Of a stretch of DNA of 64,000 bases, positions 1-10,176 are shown one piece after another; position 1 is the first letter of the stretch; each line of letters begins with the position of its first letter. Below the pieces are notes generated by a model. It searched no databases, was not told the origin of the DNA, and saw only the letters and a list, made by a program, of their open reading frames with translations. Made by a program: the position numbers and the translations under genes. Source of the stretch: Rhodopseudomonas sp. BR0M22 (GTDB taxonomy: Bacteria > Pseudomonadota > Alphaproteobacteria > Rhizobiales > Xanthobacteraceae); assembly GCF_010907035.1 (NCBI RefSeq), contig NZ_QUMK01000015.1, positions 18,268-82,267 on the forward strand. The letters are read 5' to 3'.

Positions 1-2
1 CC

Positions 3-344
3 GAGATGATCCAGCGCTTCGTCGATGCCTCGATCGTCGGCTGGTATCACTATTTGTACGGCGACAATTCCGCCGGCAATGCGATGATCAAGAAGCTCAA
101 TCCGGAAATGACCGACGCCATGCTGGCGTATTCGGTCGACAAGATGAAGCAATACGGCATCGTGGATTCCGGCGACGCCACCAAGAACGGTATCGGCGCG
201 ATGAACGACGACCGCTATGCTTCGTTCTTCGACAAGATGGCGCGCGCCGGCGTGGTGCAACGCGGGCTGGATTTCCGCAAATCCTACACGCTGCAGTTCA
301 TCAACAAGGGCGTCGGCGTCGACCTGCGTCCGACGCAGCAATAG
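3..344 (+). CDS. ABC transporter substrate-binding protein, C-terminal fragment (NMT1/SsuA-like)
   Basis: Only the last 113 codons are present; the gene runs off the left edge of the window, so no start can be assigned. The readable tail resembles the C-terminal lobe of periplasmic binding proteins of the NMT1/THI5/SsuA type (taurine, sulfonate, nitrate or pyrimidine-precursor importers), which commonly end in a helical stretch followed by a short tail like the one seen here (ending VDLRPTQQ). The ATPase gene starts 8 bases after the stop and the permease follows it, so this is the solute receptor of that importer. The substrate cannot be told from this fragment. Confidence 0.7.
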   Translation, partial: EMIQRFVDASIVGWYHYLYGDNSAGNAMIKKLNPEMTDAMLAYSVDKMKQYGIVDSGDATKNGIGAMNDDRYASFFDKMARAGVVQRGLDFRKSYTLQFINKGVGVDLRPTQQ

Positions 345-352
345 CCGGCCAC

Positions 353-1183
353 ATGGCCACGTCGCCGCGACCGTCCGCTGCGGATGCCGACGCCACCGGG
401 CCGGCGATCGAACTGCGCGGCGTCACCAAGACCTACCGCACCGGCACGCTGGCGCTCGGCCCGGTCGATCTCGACATCGACCGCGGCGAGTTCGTGTCGC
501 TGCTCGGCCCATCCGGATGCGGCAAGTCGACAGCGCTGCGGATGATCGCCGGACTCGCAGCCCCCTCTTCGGGGCGGATCGAGGTCGGCACCGCATCGCC
601 GCGGGGCCGCGGCGAACATCCGATCAGCTTCGTGTTTCAGGAGCCGACGCTGATGCCGTGGGCGAGCATCCGCCACAACGTCGCGTTGCCGCTGAAGCTG
701 GCACATGTCGCCAGCGCCGAAATCGCCCGCCGGGTCGACGACGTGCTGGCGCGGGTCGACCTGTCCGAATTCGCCGAGGCGTTTCCGCGCGAACTGTCCG
801 GCGGGATGAAGATGCGGACCTCGCTGGCGCGTGCGCTGGTGACGCGGCCGGACATTCTGCTGATGGACGAACCGTTCGCCGCGCTCGACGAAATCACACG
901 CTTCCGCATCAACGACGATCTGCTGGAGCTGTGGCGCGAGCTGCAGATGACCGTGGTGTTCGTCACCCATTCGGTGTTCGAGTCGGTGTATCTGTCGCAG
1001 CGCGTGGTGGTGATGACGCCGCGCCCAGGACGGATCGCGGCCACCTTCGATATCGACGCGCCGAAGGAGCGAGGCGAGGAGTTCCGGCTCTCGGCCGATT
1101 ATGCGGCGCAGTGCCGGGAGGTTTCACGGGCGCTGGCGTCGGCCAGCGAAGGCGCCCTCTCCACCCGCGAGGCACAAGCATGA
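353..1183 (+). CDS. ABC transporter ATP-binding protein (SsuB/TauB-like)
   Basis: A 276-residue nucleotide-binding subunit that would power import through the permease encoded next to it on the cytoplasmic face. Seen in the sequence: Walker A GPSGCGKST at residues 52-60, Q-loop Gln96, signature LSGGM at 148-152, Walker B ILLMDEP ending near 174, and H-loop His206. The closest family is the nitrate/sulfonate/taurine importer ATPases. The signature is LSGGM rather than the more usual LSGGQ, a variant that is common in this subfamily. The stop overlaps the permease start by 4 bases (ATGA), which suggests translational coupling. The substrate is unknown. Confidence 0.93.
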   Translation: MATSPRPSAADADATGPAIELRGVTKTYRTGTLALGPVDLDIDRGEFVSLLGPSGCGKSTALRMIAGLAAPSSGRIEVGTASPRGRGEHPISFVFQEPTLMPWASIRHNVALPLKLAHVASAEIARRVDDVLARVDLSEFAEAFPRELSGGMKMRTSLARALVTRPDILLMDEPFAALDEITRFRINDDLLELWRELQMTVVFVTHSVFESVYLSQRVVVMTPRPGRIAATFDIDAPKERGEEFRLSADYAAQCREVSRALASASEGALSTREAQA

Positions 1184-2004
1184 GCGCCCTGCCTGCCTCG
1201 CGTGACGACGCGTCACCTCTGAGCGCCCGCGCCGGGCTGCGTGTCGCGCTCCCGATCGTCGTCCTGATCGCCGCGATCGTCGCGTGGGATCTGGTGGTGC
1301 GGCTCAATCAGATCCCGCCTTATGTGCTGCCGGGACCGCTCCTGGTCGCTTCGACGCTGATCCAGGACTGGCCGGTGCTGTTCGGCTCGCTGCTGACAAC
1401 GCTATGGACCACGCTGGAAGGCTTCGTCGCCGCCGCGGTCGGCGGCATCGCGCTGGCGCTGCTGTTCAACCAGTCGCGGCTGCTCGAATACTCGCTGTTT
1501 CCCTATGCGGTGGTGCTGCAGGTGACGCCGGTGATCGCGATCGCGCCGCTGCTGCTGATCTACCTGCCGCAGGAAACCGCGGTGATCGTCTGCGCCTGGA
1601 TCGTCGCGTTCTTTCCGGTGCTGTCCAACACCACGCTCGGCCTCAACTCGGTCGACCGCAATCTTACCGGGCTGTTCCGGCTGTACGGCGCCTCGCGCTG
1701 GCAGACGCTGCTGCGGCTGAAGTTGCCGGCGGCGCTGCCTTACATCCTCGGTGGCCTGCGCATCGCCGGCGGATTGTCGCTGATCGGCGCCGTGGTGGCC
1801 GAGATCGCGGCGGGCTCGGCCGGCGCCGGCTCCGGGCTCGCGTACCGGATTGCCGAATCCGGATACCGGCTCAACATTCCGCGGATGTTCGCCGCATTGC
1901 TGTTGCTATCGACGGCGGGCATTGTGATCTATCTGCTGCTGGCGCTGCTGTCGCATCTGCTGCTGCGGCGCTGGCACGAAAGCGCGTTGGGAAAGGATAA
2001 TTGA
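1180..2004 (+). CDS. ABC transporter permease (SsuC/TauC-like)
   Basis: A 274-residue inner-membrane permease with a hydrophobic N-terminal segment (from about residue 20) and further membrane segments expected for the BPD_transp_1 fold. The cytoplasmic EAA-type coupling loop is visible as GASRWQTLLRLKLPAALPYI, about two thirds of the way along. It starts at the ATG overlapping the ATPase stop; a longer reading upstream in this frame would lie across the ATPase gene and is not credible. Its own stop TGA overlaps the next start as TGATG, so binding protein, ATPase, permease and the downstream dehydrogenase look like one transcription unit. Confidence 0.92.
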   Translation: MSALPASRDDASPLSARAGLRVALPIVVLIAAIVAWDLVVRLNQIPPYVLPGPLLVASTLIQDWPVLFGSLLTTLWTTLEGFVAAAVGGIALALLFNQSRLLEYSLFPYAVVLQVTPVIAIAPLLLIYLPQETAVIVCAWIVAFFPVLSNTTLGLNSVDRNLTGLFRLYGASRWQTLLRLKLPAALPYILGGLRIAGGLSLIGAVVAEIAAGSAGAGSGLAYRIAESGYRLNIPRMFAALLLLSTAGIVIYLLLALLSHLLLRRWHESALGKDN

Positions 2005-2990
2005 TGCCGGGGGAAACGGGCGCGTCCGAGCTGATCGATCTGTTGATCTATGGCCCGCGCAAACAGGTGATCGATGACGGCTTTCCGGACGGCTATGCGC
2101 TGCACCGATGCGAGCGCGCGAACGACCTGGAAAGCCTGAGCGACGACGTCCGTGGCCGCATCCGCGGCATCGCCGTCACCGGCCTGGTGCCGACCGGCGC
2201 CGCCATGCTGGAGCGCTTTCCGAAACTCGAGATCGTATCGAGCTTCGGCGTCGGCTACGACCATGTCGACGCCGCCTGGGCGGCCCAGCACGGCGTGATC
2301 GTCACCAACACCCCCGACGTTCTCACCGAGGAAGTCGCCGATACTGCGCTGGGGCTGCTGATCGCCACCTTGCGCGAGTTCATCCGCGCCGACAAATACG
2401 TCCGTGACGGCCTATGGCAAACGCAGGATTATCCGCTCAGCACCGGGTCGCTGCGGGACCGCAAGGTCGGCATGGTCGGGATGGGGCGGATCGGCCAGGC
2501 GATCGCCCGCCGGCTCGACGCCTCGCTGGTGCCGGTGGTGTATCACTCGCGCAATCCGGCGCCCGGCGTCGCCTACCAGCACTATCCGAACCTGATCGAG
2601 ATGGCCAAGGAGGTCGACACCCTGGTGGTGATCACGCCGGGCGGCCCCACCACTGCCAAGCTGATCAACGCCGAGGTGCTCGATGCGCTGGGGCCGCGCG
2701 GCGTGGTGATCAACGTCGCACGCGGCTCGGTGATCGACGAAGCCGCACTGATCGCCGCACTGAAATCCGGCAGGACCCTCGCCGCCGGCCTCGACGTATT
2801 TGCGACCGAACCGAACGTTCCGGAAGAGCTGCGAACGATGGCGAATGTCGTCCTGCTGCCGCATATCGGCTCGGCCTCGGTGGTGACGCGCAACGCCATG
2901 AATCAGCTCGTCGTCGATAATCTGAAGGCTTGGTTCTCAGGCCGGCCGCCGCTGACGCCGGTGGCCGAAACACCGGTGAAAGGCCGCTGA
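2004..2990 (+). CDS. D-isomer-specific 2-hydroxyacid dehydrogenase (glyoxylate/hydroxypyruvate reductase type)
   Basis: A 328-residue cytoplasmic oxidoreductase that interconverts a 2-oxoacid and a D-2-hydroxyacid with NAD(P)H. The nucleotide-binding GMGRIG motif is at residues 159-164, and the catalytic triad typical of the family is present: Arg240 (NVARGS), Glu269 (ATEP) and His287 (LPHIGS). The ATG at 2004 overlaps the permease stop; a TTG one codon earlier is possible. Coupling to an importer suggests that the enzyme acts on the imported compound or its product, which is inference. A second, more distant member of the family is at 52301-53302. Confidence 0.9.
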   Translation: MPGETGASELIDLLIYGPRKQVIDDGFPDGYALHRCERANDLESLSDDVRGRIRGIAVTGLVPTGAAMLERFPKLEIVSSFGVGYDHVDAAWAAQHGVIVTNTPDVLTEEVADTALGLLIATLREFIRADKYVRDGLWQTQDYPLSTGSLRDRKVGMVGMGRIGQAIARRLDASLVPVVYHSRNPAPGVAYQHYPNLIEMAKEVDTLVVITPGGPTTAKLINAEVLDALGPRGVVINVARGSVIDEAALIAALKSGRTLAAGLDVFATEPNVPEELRTMANVVLLPHIGSASVVTRNAMNQLVVDNLKAWFSGRPPLTPVAETPVKGR

Positions 2991-2992
2991 CC

Positions 2993-3676
2993 ATGTGGCG
3001 CGCGTTCGGCATAGCGATCCTGGCGGCGCTGCTGGCGACCGCCGCGGCAGCACAGGACGCAGCCACGATGAAGAAGGACATGGTCGGCCAGTGGGAGCTG
3101 TCGACCACCGAACGCAGCAAGACCTGCGTCGTCACGCTGTCGTCCGAGCCGGCGCCCCAGGGGCTGAAACTGACGCTGGAGCCCGACTGCGCCAATTCCC
3201 TGCCCTTCACCAAGGCGATCGCAGCCTGGGACGTCAAAGGGCTCGACATCCTGAGGTTCGAGACCGCCGAAGGCGGCTTGGTGATCGACTTCACCGAGGT
3301 CGAAAGCGGCATCTTCGAAGGCCACCGCGACGGCGAAGGAATCTACATCCTGCAGAATCTGGTGGCGGCCCGGTCGCTCGCCAAATCGATGGAGCAGATG
3401 ATCGGCGACTGGACCATGGTGCGCGGCAACGGTCGCCAGGTCTGCGGACTGACCTTGACCAATACCGAAGCCGGCCCCGATAACTTCCAGGCATTCCTGA
3501 AACCGCGCTGCGACCCGCAGGTGGTCAGTTTCGGACCGACGATGTGGCGGCTCGAACACGGCGCGATGCTGTTGGTCGCGCCGAACGGAGCTACCTGGCG
3601 GTTCGAGGCGGACGACAATGCGCAATGGCGCAGGGTGCCCGACAGCACCGACCCGCTGATCATGCTGCGGCAGTGA
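2993..3676 (+). CDS. Exported protein with two AprI/Inh-type protease-inhibitor domains
   Basis: A 227-residue protein with a signal peptide (MWRAFGIAILAALLATAAAA followed by a likely cleavage before QDA). Two similar segments follow, about residues 28-120 and 136-227. Each starts with a Met-(Val/Ile)-Gly-(Gln/Asp)-Trp pattern and has a pair of cysteines about 20-25 residues apart, a spacing typical of the Inh/AprI beta-barrel that inhibits serralysin-type metalloproteases in the periplasm. The family usually has a single domain of about 100 residues, so a tandem form is unusual. It starts 2 bases after the dehydrogenase stop. No serralysin gene is in the window, so the target is unknown. Confidence 0.75.
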   Translation: MWRAFGIAILAALLATAAAAQDAATMKKDMVGQWELSTTERSKTCVVTLSSEPAPQGLKLTLEPDCANSLPFTKAIAAWDVKGLDILRFETAEGGLVIDFTEVESGIFEGHRDGEGIYILQNLVAARSLAKSMEQMIGDWTMVRGNGRQVCGLTLTNTEAGPDNFQAFLKPRCDPQVVSFGPTMWRLEHGAMLLVAPNGATWRFEADDNAQWRRVPDSTDPLIMLRQ

Positions 3677-3727
3677 TCTCTTCGGATGCTGGCGATGCTT
3701 TCAGTGCGTAACAATCCCCGCTGACTG

Positions 3728-3749
3728 CCGGCGGCGGTCACGCCGCCGG
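3728..3749. terminator. GC-rich hairpin between convergent genes
   Basis: Perfect 9-bp arms CCGGCGGCG and CGCCGCCGG around a GTCA loop, sitting between the convergent inhibitor and aldehyde dehydrogenase genes. There is no T-run on either side, so it may be a weak or Rho-assisted bidirectional terminator. Confidence 0.5.
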
Positions 3750-3774
3750 AGCCGTCCGCATCAACCGGTGCGCC

Positions 3775-5268
3775 TCAGATCCCTGCCATCATCACGTATT
3801 TGATCTCGACATATTCTTCGATGCCGTGATGCGAGCCTTCGCGGCCGAGGCCGGATTCCTTGACGCCGCCGAACGGGGCGACTTCGGTGGTGATCAGGCC
3901 GGTGTTGACGCCGACCATGCCCGACTCCAGCGCCTCGGCAACGCGCCAGACGCGGCCCAAATCGCGGGCGTAGAAATAGCTGGCGAGGCCGAACGGCGAG
4001 GCGTTAGCGAGCTTGATGACTGCGGCCTCGTCCTTGAAGCGGAACACCGGCGCCAGCGGGCCGAAGGTTTCTTCATGCGCCACCAGGGCGTCGGGCCTGA
4101 CATCCGCCAGCACGGTCGGCTCGAAGAAGGTGCCGCCGAGCGCGTGGCGCTTGCCGCCGGTGATCACCTTGGCGCCGTTCGCCAGCGCGTCCGCAATGTG
4201 CCGCTCGGTCTTCTCGACGGCGGCGTCGTTGATCAGCGGCCCTTGGGTCACGCCCTGCTCGGTGCCGTTGCCGACCTTCATCGCCTTGACCTTGGCGGCG
4301 AGCTTCTCGACGAAGGCGTCATAGACGCCGTCCTGCACGTAGAGCCGATTGGCGCAGACGCAGGTCTGGCCCATGTTGCGATATTTCGACACCATCGCGC
4401 CGTCGACCGCGGCGTCGATATCGGCATCGTCGAACACGATGAACGGCGCATTACCGCCGAGTTCGAGACCGAGCTTCTTCACCCCGGCGGCGGACTGCTT
4501 GTAGAGAATCTTGCCGACCTCGGTGGACCCGGTGAAGCCGACGAACCGCACCGCCGGATGCTCGCAGAACACTTTGCCGATCGGCGGCGCATCGCCGGTG
4601 ACGATGTTGAACACGCCCTTCGGGATGCCGGCCTTCTCGGCCAGCGCCGCCAGCGCCAGCGCCGAGAACGGCGTCTCTTCGGCCGGCTTCAGCACCACGG
4701 TGCAGCCGGCCGCAAGTGCCGGCGAGACCTTGCGGGTGATCATCGAGTTCGGAAAATTCCACGGCGTGATCGCGGCGCAGACGCCGATCGGCTGCTTGAT
4801 GGCGATCAGGCGGGCGTCGGGGCGCTGGGTCGGAATGGTTTCGCCATAGACCCGCCGCGCCTCCTCGGCGAAGAACTCGATATAGGCGGCGCCGATATCG
4901 ACCTCGCCGAGCGCTTCCGTGAGCGGCTTGCCCTGTTCGCTGGTGAGAATCAGCGCCAGATCCTCGCGATTGGCGATGATCAGTTCGAACCATTTGCGTA
5001 GGATATTGGAGCGCTGCTTGGCGGTGAGTTTGGCCCAGGCCGGAAACGCGCGTTCGGCGGCTTCCACCGCGGCAGTTGCTTCGGCAGCGCCGAGGCTCGG
5101 GATAAGGCCGATTTCGCCGCCCGTCGCCGGATTGGTGACGGCAATCGACCCGCTGCCGGTCCAGGCGCCGTCGATGTAGCACTGCTCACGCAGCAAGGAG
5201 GGGTCGTTCAGACGATCGCGCAGCGCTGCGGATTGAGCGGCAGTACGGGCGGCGGCGGTAGGGGACAT
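3775..5268 (-). CDS. gabD: NAD(P)-dependent succinate-semialdehyde dehydrogenase
   Basis: A 497-residue cytoplasmic aldehyde dehydrogenase of the class that oxidises succinate semialdehyde to succinate in GABA and related catabolism. The catalytic Glu269 lies in LELGGNAP and the nucleophile Cys303 in GQTCVCANR; the NAD-fold motif FTGSTEVGK is at about 245-253. Full-length similarity features, including ITPWNFP and the C-terminal PFGGVKESGLGREG, match GabD rather than betaine-aldehyde or methylmalonate-semialdehyde enzymes. No gabT is next to it, so the physiological aldehyde could differ. Transcribed alone, facing the inhibitor gene. Confidence 0.88.
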   Translation of the reverse strand: MSPTAAARTAAQSAALRDRLNDPSLLREQCYIDGAWTGSGSIAVTNPATGGEIGLIPSLGAAEATAAVEAAERAFPAWAKLTAKQRSNILRKWFELIIANREDLALILTSEQGKPLTEALGEVDIGAAYIEFFAEEARRVYGETIPTQRPDARLIAIKQPIGVCAAITPWNFPNSMITRKVSPALAAGCTVVLKPAEETPFSALALAALAEKAGIPKGVFNIVTGDAPPIGKVFCEHPAVRFVGFTGSTEVGKILYKQSAAGVKKLGLELGGNAPFIVFDDADIDAAVDGAMVSKYRNMGQTCVCANRLYVQDGVYDAFVEKLAAKVKAMKVGNGTEQGVTQGPLINDAAVEKTERHIADALANGAKVITGGKRHALGGTFFEPTVLADVRPDALVAHEETFGPLAPVFRFKDEAAVIKLANASPFGLASYFYARDLGRVWRVAEALESGMVGVNTGLITTEVAPFGGVKESGLGREGSHHGIEEYVEIKYVMMAGI

Positions 5269-5397
5269 CGAAGACTCCGGCGTGGCTGGTGGATCGCAGG
5301 CGGGACCACGATGGGCCCCTGTCGCCGGTCAATATAGGAGGAGATCGCTCCGAGCACAGGGCCGGCGCCATCATGCGCCTCCCTCTGCAACAGCATC

Positions 5398-5417
5398 GCA
5401 CCTGCGAACGCAGGTGC
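5398..5417. other. Hairpin between the unknown gene and gabD
   Basis: Perfect 9-bp inverted repeat GCACCTGCG / CGCAGGTGC with an AA loop, 12 bases beyond the stop of the small minus-strand gene and about 130 bases upstream of gabD. No T-run follows in the minus direction. It could end the small gene's transcript or act as an operator for gabD; the sequence does not decide. Confidence 0.4.
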
Positions 5418-5429
5418 CCCACAACGAAT

Positions 5430-5759
5430 TCAGGCAGCGCCGGCGATCCAGGTGCTGCGCAGATTGATCATGCGTTCGGCGGCGGTGCGGGCATGAGCCC
5501 GGGACGTGGTGGCGCAAACGCGATATTCCAGCTCGGGGAACGGCTGCACCCCGCGCCGACCGAACCAGGACCCGATTCGGCCCGATTTGGCCGAAAGCTG
5601 CGCCAGCGCGACCGCGAGATTGTCGACCGCCTCGAATCCGTACAGCGCGCCGGTCTGCGCGTATCGCACTTCATAGATCCCCGGACTGATCGGCGCCTCG
5701 ATATTGCCGCCGCGGCCGGGCTGCGGATAGCGCTTCCAGTCACTCCAGGTCGGGATCAT
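5430..5759 (-). CDS. Small conserved-looking protein of unknown function
   Basis: A 109-residue reading frame from an ATG at 5759 (MIPTWSDWKRYPQPGRGG). I do not recognise the family. The protein is soluble, rich in Arg and Trp, with the segment PGIYEVRYAQTGALYGF in the first third. This recalls the start of GIY-YIG domains only superficially, and the catalytic residues of that fold are not identifiable. Supported as a gene by composition unlike its shadow frames, a plausible start and a downstream hairpin. It lies upstream of, and on the same strand as, gabD, from which it is separated by 161 bases, and divergent from the hydrolase at 6000. Confidence 0.5.
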   Translation of the reverse strand: MIPTWSDWKRYPQPGRGGNIEAPISPGIYEVRYAQTGALYGFEAVDNLAVALAQLSAKSGRIGSWFGRRGVQPFPELEYRVCATTSRAHARTAAERMINLRSTWIAGAA

Positions 5760-5999
5760 CTCGGTGCTCCAGGCGAGGGCGTCGCAACTTTGAGTTGGAC
5801 GTTGGCTGCCGCCGCGAGGTTCAACACTGCGGCGACTTTGTGAACGCCACGCCACCCCGTTCGTTCCCGGCACGAAATCGTCGTCGCTCGCAAATGCGAG
5901 ACTTTGTCGCTCGACCTCGTTATCGCTTGCGGAGCGGAACCGCTCGGTGAAAAATCCGGCCGCTTTTAGAAACTGCCAGCCAAACAAGGGAGGACGAAC

Positions 6000-7187
6000 A
6001 TGCAGAGCAGCAACCAGATCGATCAAAGCTTGCGACAGATGAGCGAGCGCGGGGATATCCCCGGCGTGGTGGCGATCGCCGGCAATTCGAAGGAGGTCCT
6101 GTATCAGGGCGCGTTCGGCAAGCGCGATCTGTCGAAACCCGAGCAGATGACCACCGACAGCGTGTTCTGGATCGCGTCGATGACCAAGGCGATCACGGCT
6201 GCTGCAGCAATGCAGCTCGTCGAGCAAGGCAAGCTGTCGCTTGACGAACCGATCGGCAAGGTGCTGCCCGATCTCGCCGAACCGCTGGTGCTCGACGGAT
6301 TCGACGCCGACGGTACGCCGAAGACCCGGCCGGCCAAATCTCCGATCACGCTGCGGCAATTGCTCACCCACACCGCCGGCTTCTGCTACGACATGTGGAA
6401 CGCCGACATGGTGAAGTACATGGAGCGGCACGGCATCCCCGGCATCATCGGCTGCCAGGAAGCCGCGCTGAAGACGCCGCTTGCGTCCGATCCGGGCACG
6501 CGCTGGGAGTACGGCATCAACATCGACTTCGCCGGCAAGGCGGTCGAAGCGGCCAGCGGCATGAAGTTGGACGCGTATTTGCGCGATCATCTGTTCGCGC
6601 CGCTCGGCATGACCGACATCGGCTTCAAGATCAAAGATGAACAACGGAAGCGGCTGGTCGCGGTGCATGCCCGCGGCGAGGATGGCTCGCTGTCGCCGAT
6701 CCCGTTCGAGGTCGCGCAGGAACCGGAATTCCACATGGGTGGCGGCGGCCTCTACGGCACCGCGGCGGACTATCTGAAGTTCACCCAGATGATCCTCAAC
6801 AAGGGCCGCGGCAACGGCAACCAGGTGCTGAAGCCCGAGACCGTGGCGATGATGGGCCAGAACCACATCGGTGATCTCAACGTCACCAAGTTGAATTCGG
6901 CGATCGCCTTCGCCACCAACGACGTCGACCTCTATCCCGGCATGACCAAGAAGTGGGGCCTCAGCTTCCTGATCAACACCGAGACGACCCCGGAAGGCCG
7001 CAGCCCCAATAGTCTCGCCTGGGCCGGCCTCGCCAACACCTATTTCTGGATTGATCCGGCCCGCGATGTCAGCGGCGTGATCCTGATGCAGGTGCTGCCG
7101 TTCGCCGATGCCAAGTGCCTGGAGGCGTTCGCAGCCTTCGAGCAAGGCGTCTATGCCGGCCTCGGCGCCGACCAGCAGGCGGCCTAA
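6000..7187 (+). CDS. Beta-lactamase-fold serine hydrolase (class C / EstB-like)
   Basis: A 395-residue penicillin-binding-protein-fold hydrolase. The nucleophile motif SMTK is at residues 60-63, LLTHTAGF at 121-128, and the Tyr of the second motif (YGIN) at 171; a C-terminal GLYGTAADYLKF segment is also typical. Family members are esterases or transesterases rather than true beta-lactamases. No signal peptide is visible at the N-terminus (MQSSNQIDQSLRQM), so it is probably cytoplasmic, unlike AmpC. A strong ribosome-binding site AGGGAGGA is 5 bases upstream of the ATG. Substrate unknown. Confidence 0.88.
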   Translation: MQSSNQIDQSLRQMSERGDIPGVVAIAGNSKEVLYQGAFGKRDLSKPEQMTTDSVFWIASMTKAITAAAAMQLVEQGKLSLDEPIGKVLPDLAEPLVLDGFDADGTPKTRPAKSPITLRQLLTHTAGFCYDMWNADMVKYMERHGIPGIIGCQEAALKTPLASDPGTRWEYGINIDFAGKAVEAASGMKLDAYLRDHLFAPLGMTDIGFKIKDEQRKRLVAVHARGEDGSLSPIPFEVAQEPEFHMGGGGLYGTAADYLKFTQMILNKGRGNGNQVLKPETVAMMGQNHIGDLNVTKLNSAIAFATNDVDLYPGMTKKWGLSFLINTETTPEGRSPNSLAWAGLANTYFWIDPARDVSGVILMQVLPFADAKCLEAFAAFEQGVYAGLGADQQAA

Positions 7188-7196
7188 CAGGCTCTC

Positions 7197-7234
7197 GCGC
7201 CGCCGGCGGGGTCGCAATGCCTCGCCGGCGGCGC
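7197..7234. terminator. Strong hairpin after the serine hydrolase
   Basis: Perfect 12-bp arms GCGCCGCCGGCG (7197-7208) and CGCCGGCGGCGC (7223-7234) with a 14-base loop, starting 10 bases after the hydrolase stop. No T-run follows, so termination may depend on Rho or the hairpin may stabilise the 3' end. Confidence 0.5.
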
Positions 7235-7318
7235 TATGCTTCGTGAAAGAGGCGAAAAGCCCGCACGATGGCGACCCGACACTTAGAATGTCCGGGCGAT
7301 AAGGCGAGGACCAAGGAC

Positions 7319-9013
<1,695 letters not shown>

Positions 9014-9043
9014 GCTGTCGTTGCAAGTAACAACAAGGACGAC

Positions 9044-9162
9044 GTCATTCCGGGATGCGCGCGACAGCGCGCAGACCCGGAATCCCGACATGTTCTACAA
9101 GACGCCGATGCGACAAGCAGGAGATTCCGGGTTCGCGAACTGCGTTCGCGCCCCGGAATGAC
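9044..9162. repeat. Intergenic palindromic repeat, ATTCCGGG family
   Basis: Two hairpins in a row bounded by an outer inverted repeat GTCATTCC / GGAATGAC. Hairpin A pairs ATTCCGGG (9047-9054) with CCCGGAAT (9076-9083) over an inner GCGCGC/GCGCGC stem; hairpin B pairs 9124-9131 with 9152-9159 over a TTCGCG/CGCGAA-like stem. It fills the gap between convergent genes and could work as a terminator. Dispersed elements of this look are usual in Bradyrhizobiaceae. Confidence 0.75.
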
Positions 9163-9174
9163 TCGGGGAGACGC

Positions 9175-10176
9175 TTAGACCGCCAGCCCGTGCTGCTGCG
9201 CCAGTTCCTTCAGCGACACCTGCGGGCGGGCGCCAATGTGCTGGATCACTTCGGCTGCCGCCAGCGCGCCGAGGCGGCCGGCATTTTCGTAGCCGAGATT
9301 GCGGACCAGGCCGAACAGGAAGCCGGCCGCGAACAGGTCCCCGGCGCCGGTGGTGTCGACCAGCTGATCGATCGAGGTCGCCGGCACCAAGGTCACGCCA
9401 TCCTTATCGACCACCGCGCAGCCCTTTTCGCTGCGAGTGACGACGCCGAGCGCGACGTCCTGGGCCAGCAGCGTCAGCGCCGCATCGAAATCCGAGGTCT
9501 GGTACAGCGAGTGCAGCTCGGCCTCGTTGGCGAAGATCAGGTCGACGGTCTTGGAGCGCATCAGCTCGAGGAATTCACCGCGGTAGCGGTCGACGCAGAA
9601 CGCATCCGACAGCGTCAGCGCCACCTTGCGGCCGGCGCCGTGCGCGATCTTGGAGGCCTTCAGGAACGCTTCCTTGGCCTGCGGCGGATCCCACAGATAG
9701 CCTTCGAGATAGGTGATGGCCGAGGCGGCGATCTTGGCCTCGTCGATATCGGCCGGCGACAAATCCTGCGCGGCGCCGAGATACGTGTTCATGGTGCGCT
9801 GGCCGTCCGGCGTCACCAGGATGTAGGAACAGCCGGTCGCCGGGCCGTCCGTCGCCGGCTTGGTGTCGAAGGTAACGCCCGCGGCGCGGATGTCGTGGGT
9901 GTAGAGCTTGCCGATCTGGTCGTCCTTGACCTTGCCGAGATAGGCCGTGCGGGCGCCGAACGAGGCCAGCCCGACGATGGTGTTGGCAGCCGAGCCGCCG
10001 GACATTTCGGTGGCCTGGCCCATGTCGGCATAGATCGCCGCGGCGCGGGCTTCGTCGATCAGCGCCATGCCGCCCTTGGCCATGCCGTGCTTGACCAGGA
10101 AGTCCTCTTCGGTGCGGACCAGCACGTCGAAGATCGCATTGCCGATGGCGAGAACGTCGTATTGGGCTGAGGTCAT
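9175..10176 (-). CDS. Adenosine kinase / PfkB-family sugar kinase
   Basis: A 333-residue ribokinase-fold enzyme that phosphorylates a sugar or nucleoside from ATP in the cytoplasm. PfkB signature 1 is seen around residues 60-81 (GGSAANTIVGLASFGARTAYLG) and signature 2 as DTTGAGDLFAAGFLFG, whose GAGD carries the catalytic Asp. Alphaproteobacterial proteins of this type are annotated as adenosine kinase, which would salvage adenosine released by S-adenosylhomocysteine breakdown; a different sugar specificity remains possible. Transcribed alone, convergent with the acyl-CoA ligase and divergent from the AraC-type regulator. Confidence 0.82.
   Translation of the reverse strand: MTSAQYDVLAIGNAIFDVLVRTEEDFLVKHGMAKGGMALIDEARAAAIYADMGQATEMSGGSAANTIVGLASFGARTAYLGKVKDDQIGKLYTHDIRAAGVTFDTKPATDGPATGCSYILVTPDGQRTMNTYLGAAQDLSPADIDEAKIAASAITYLEGYLWDPPQAKEAFLKASKIAHGAGRKVALTLSDAFCVDRYRGEFLELMRSKTVDLIFANEAELHSLYQTSDFDAALTLLAQDVALGVVTRSEKGCAVVDKDGVTLVPATSIDQLVDTTGAGDLFAAGFLFGLVRNLGYENAGRLGALAAAEVIQHIGARPQVSLKELAQQHGLAV

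Noticed and set aside
217..1179. In-frame extension of the permease through the ATPase gene
   Set aside because: This region is clearly the ATPase in another frame; the permease starts at the ATG overlapping the ATPase stop.
5460..5760. GIY-YIG nuclease domain in the small protein upstream of gabD
   Set aside because: Only the GIYEV string is similar; the second motif and the catalytic Arg and Glu cannot be placed.
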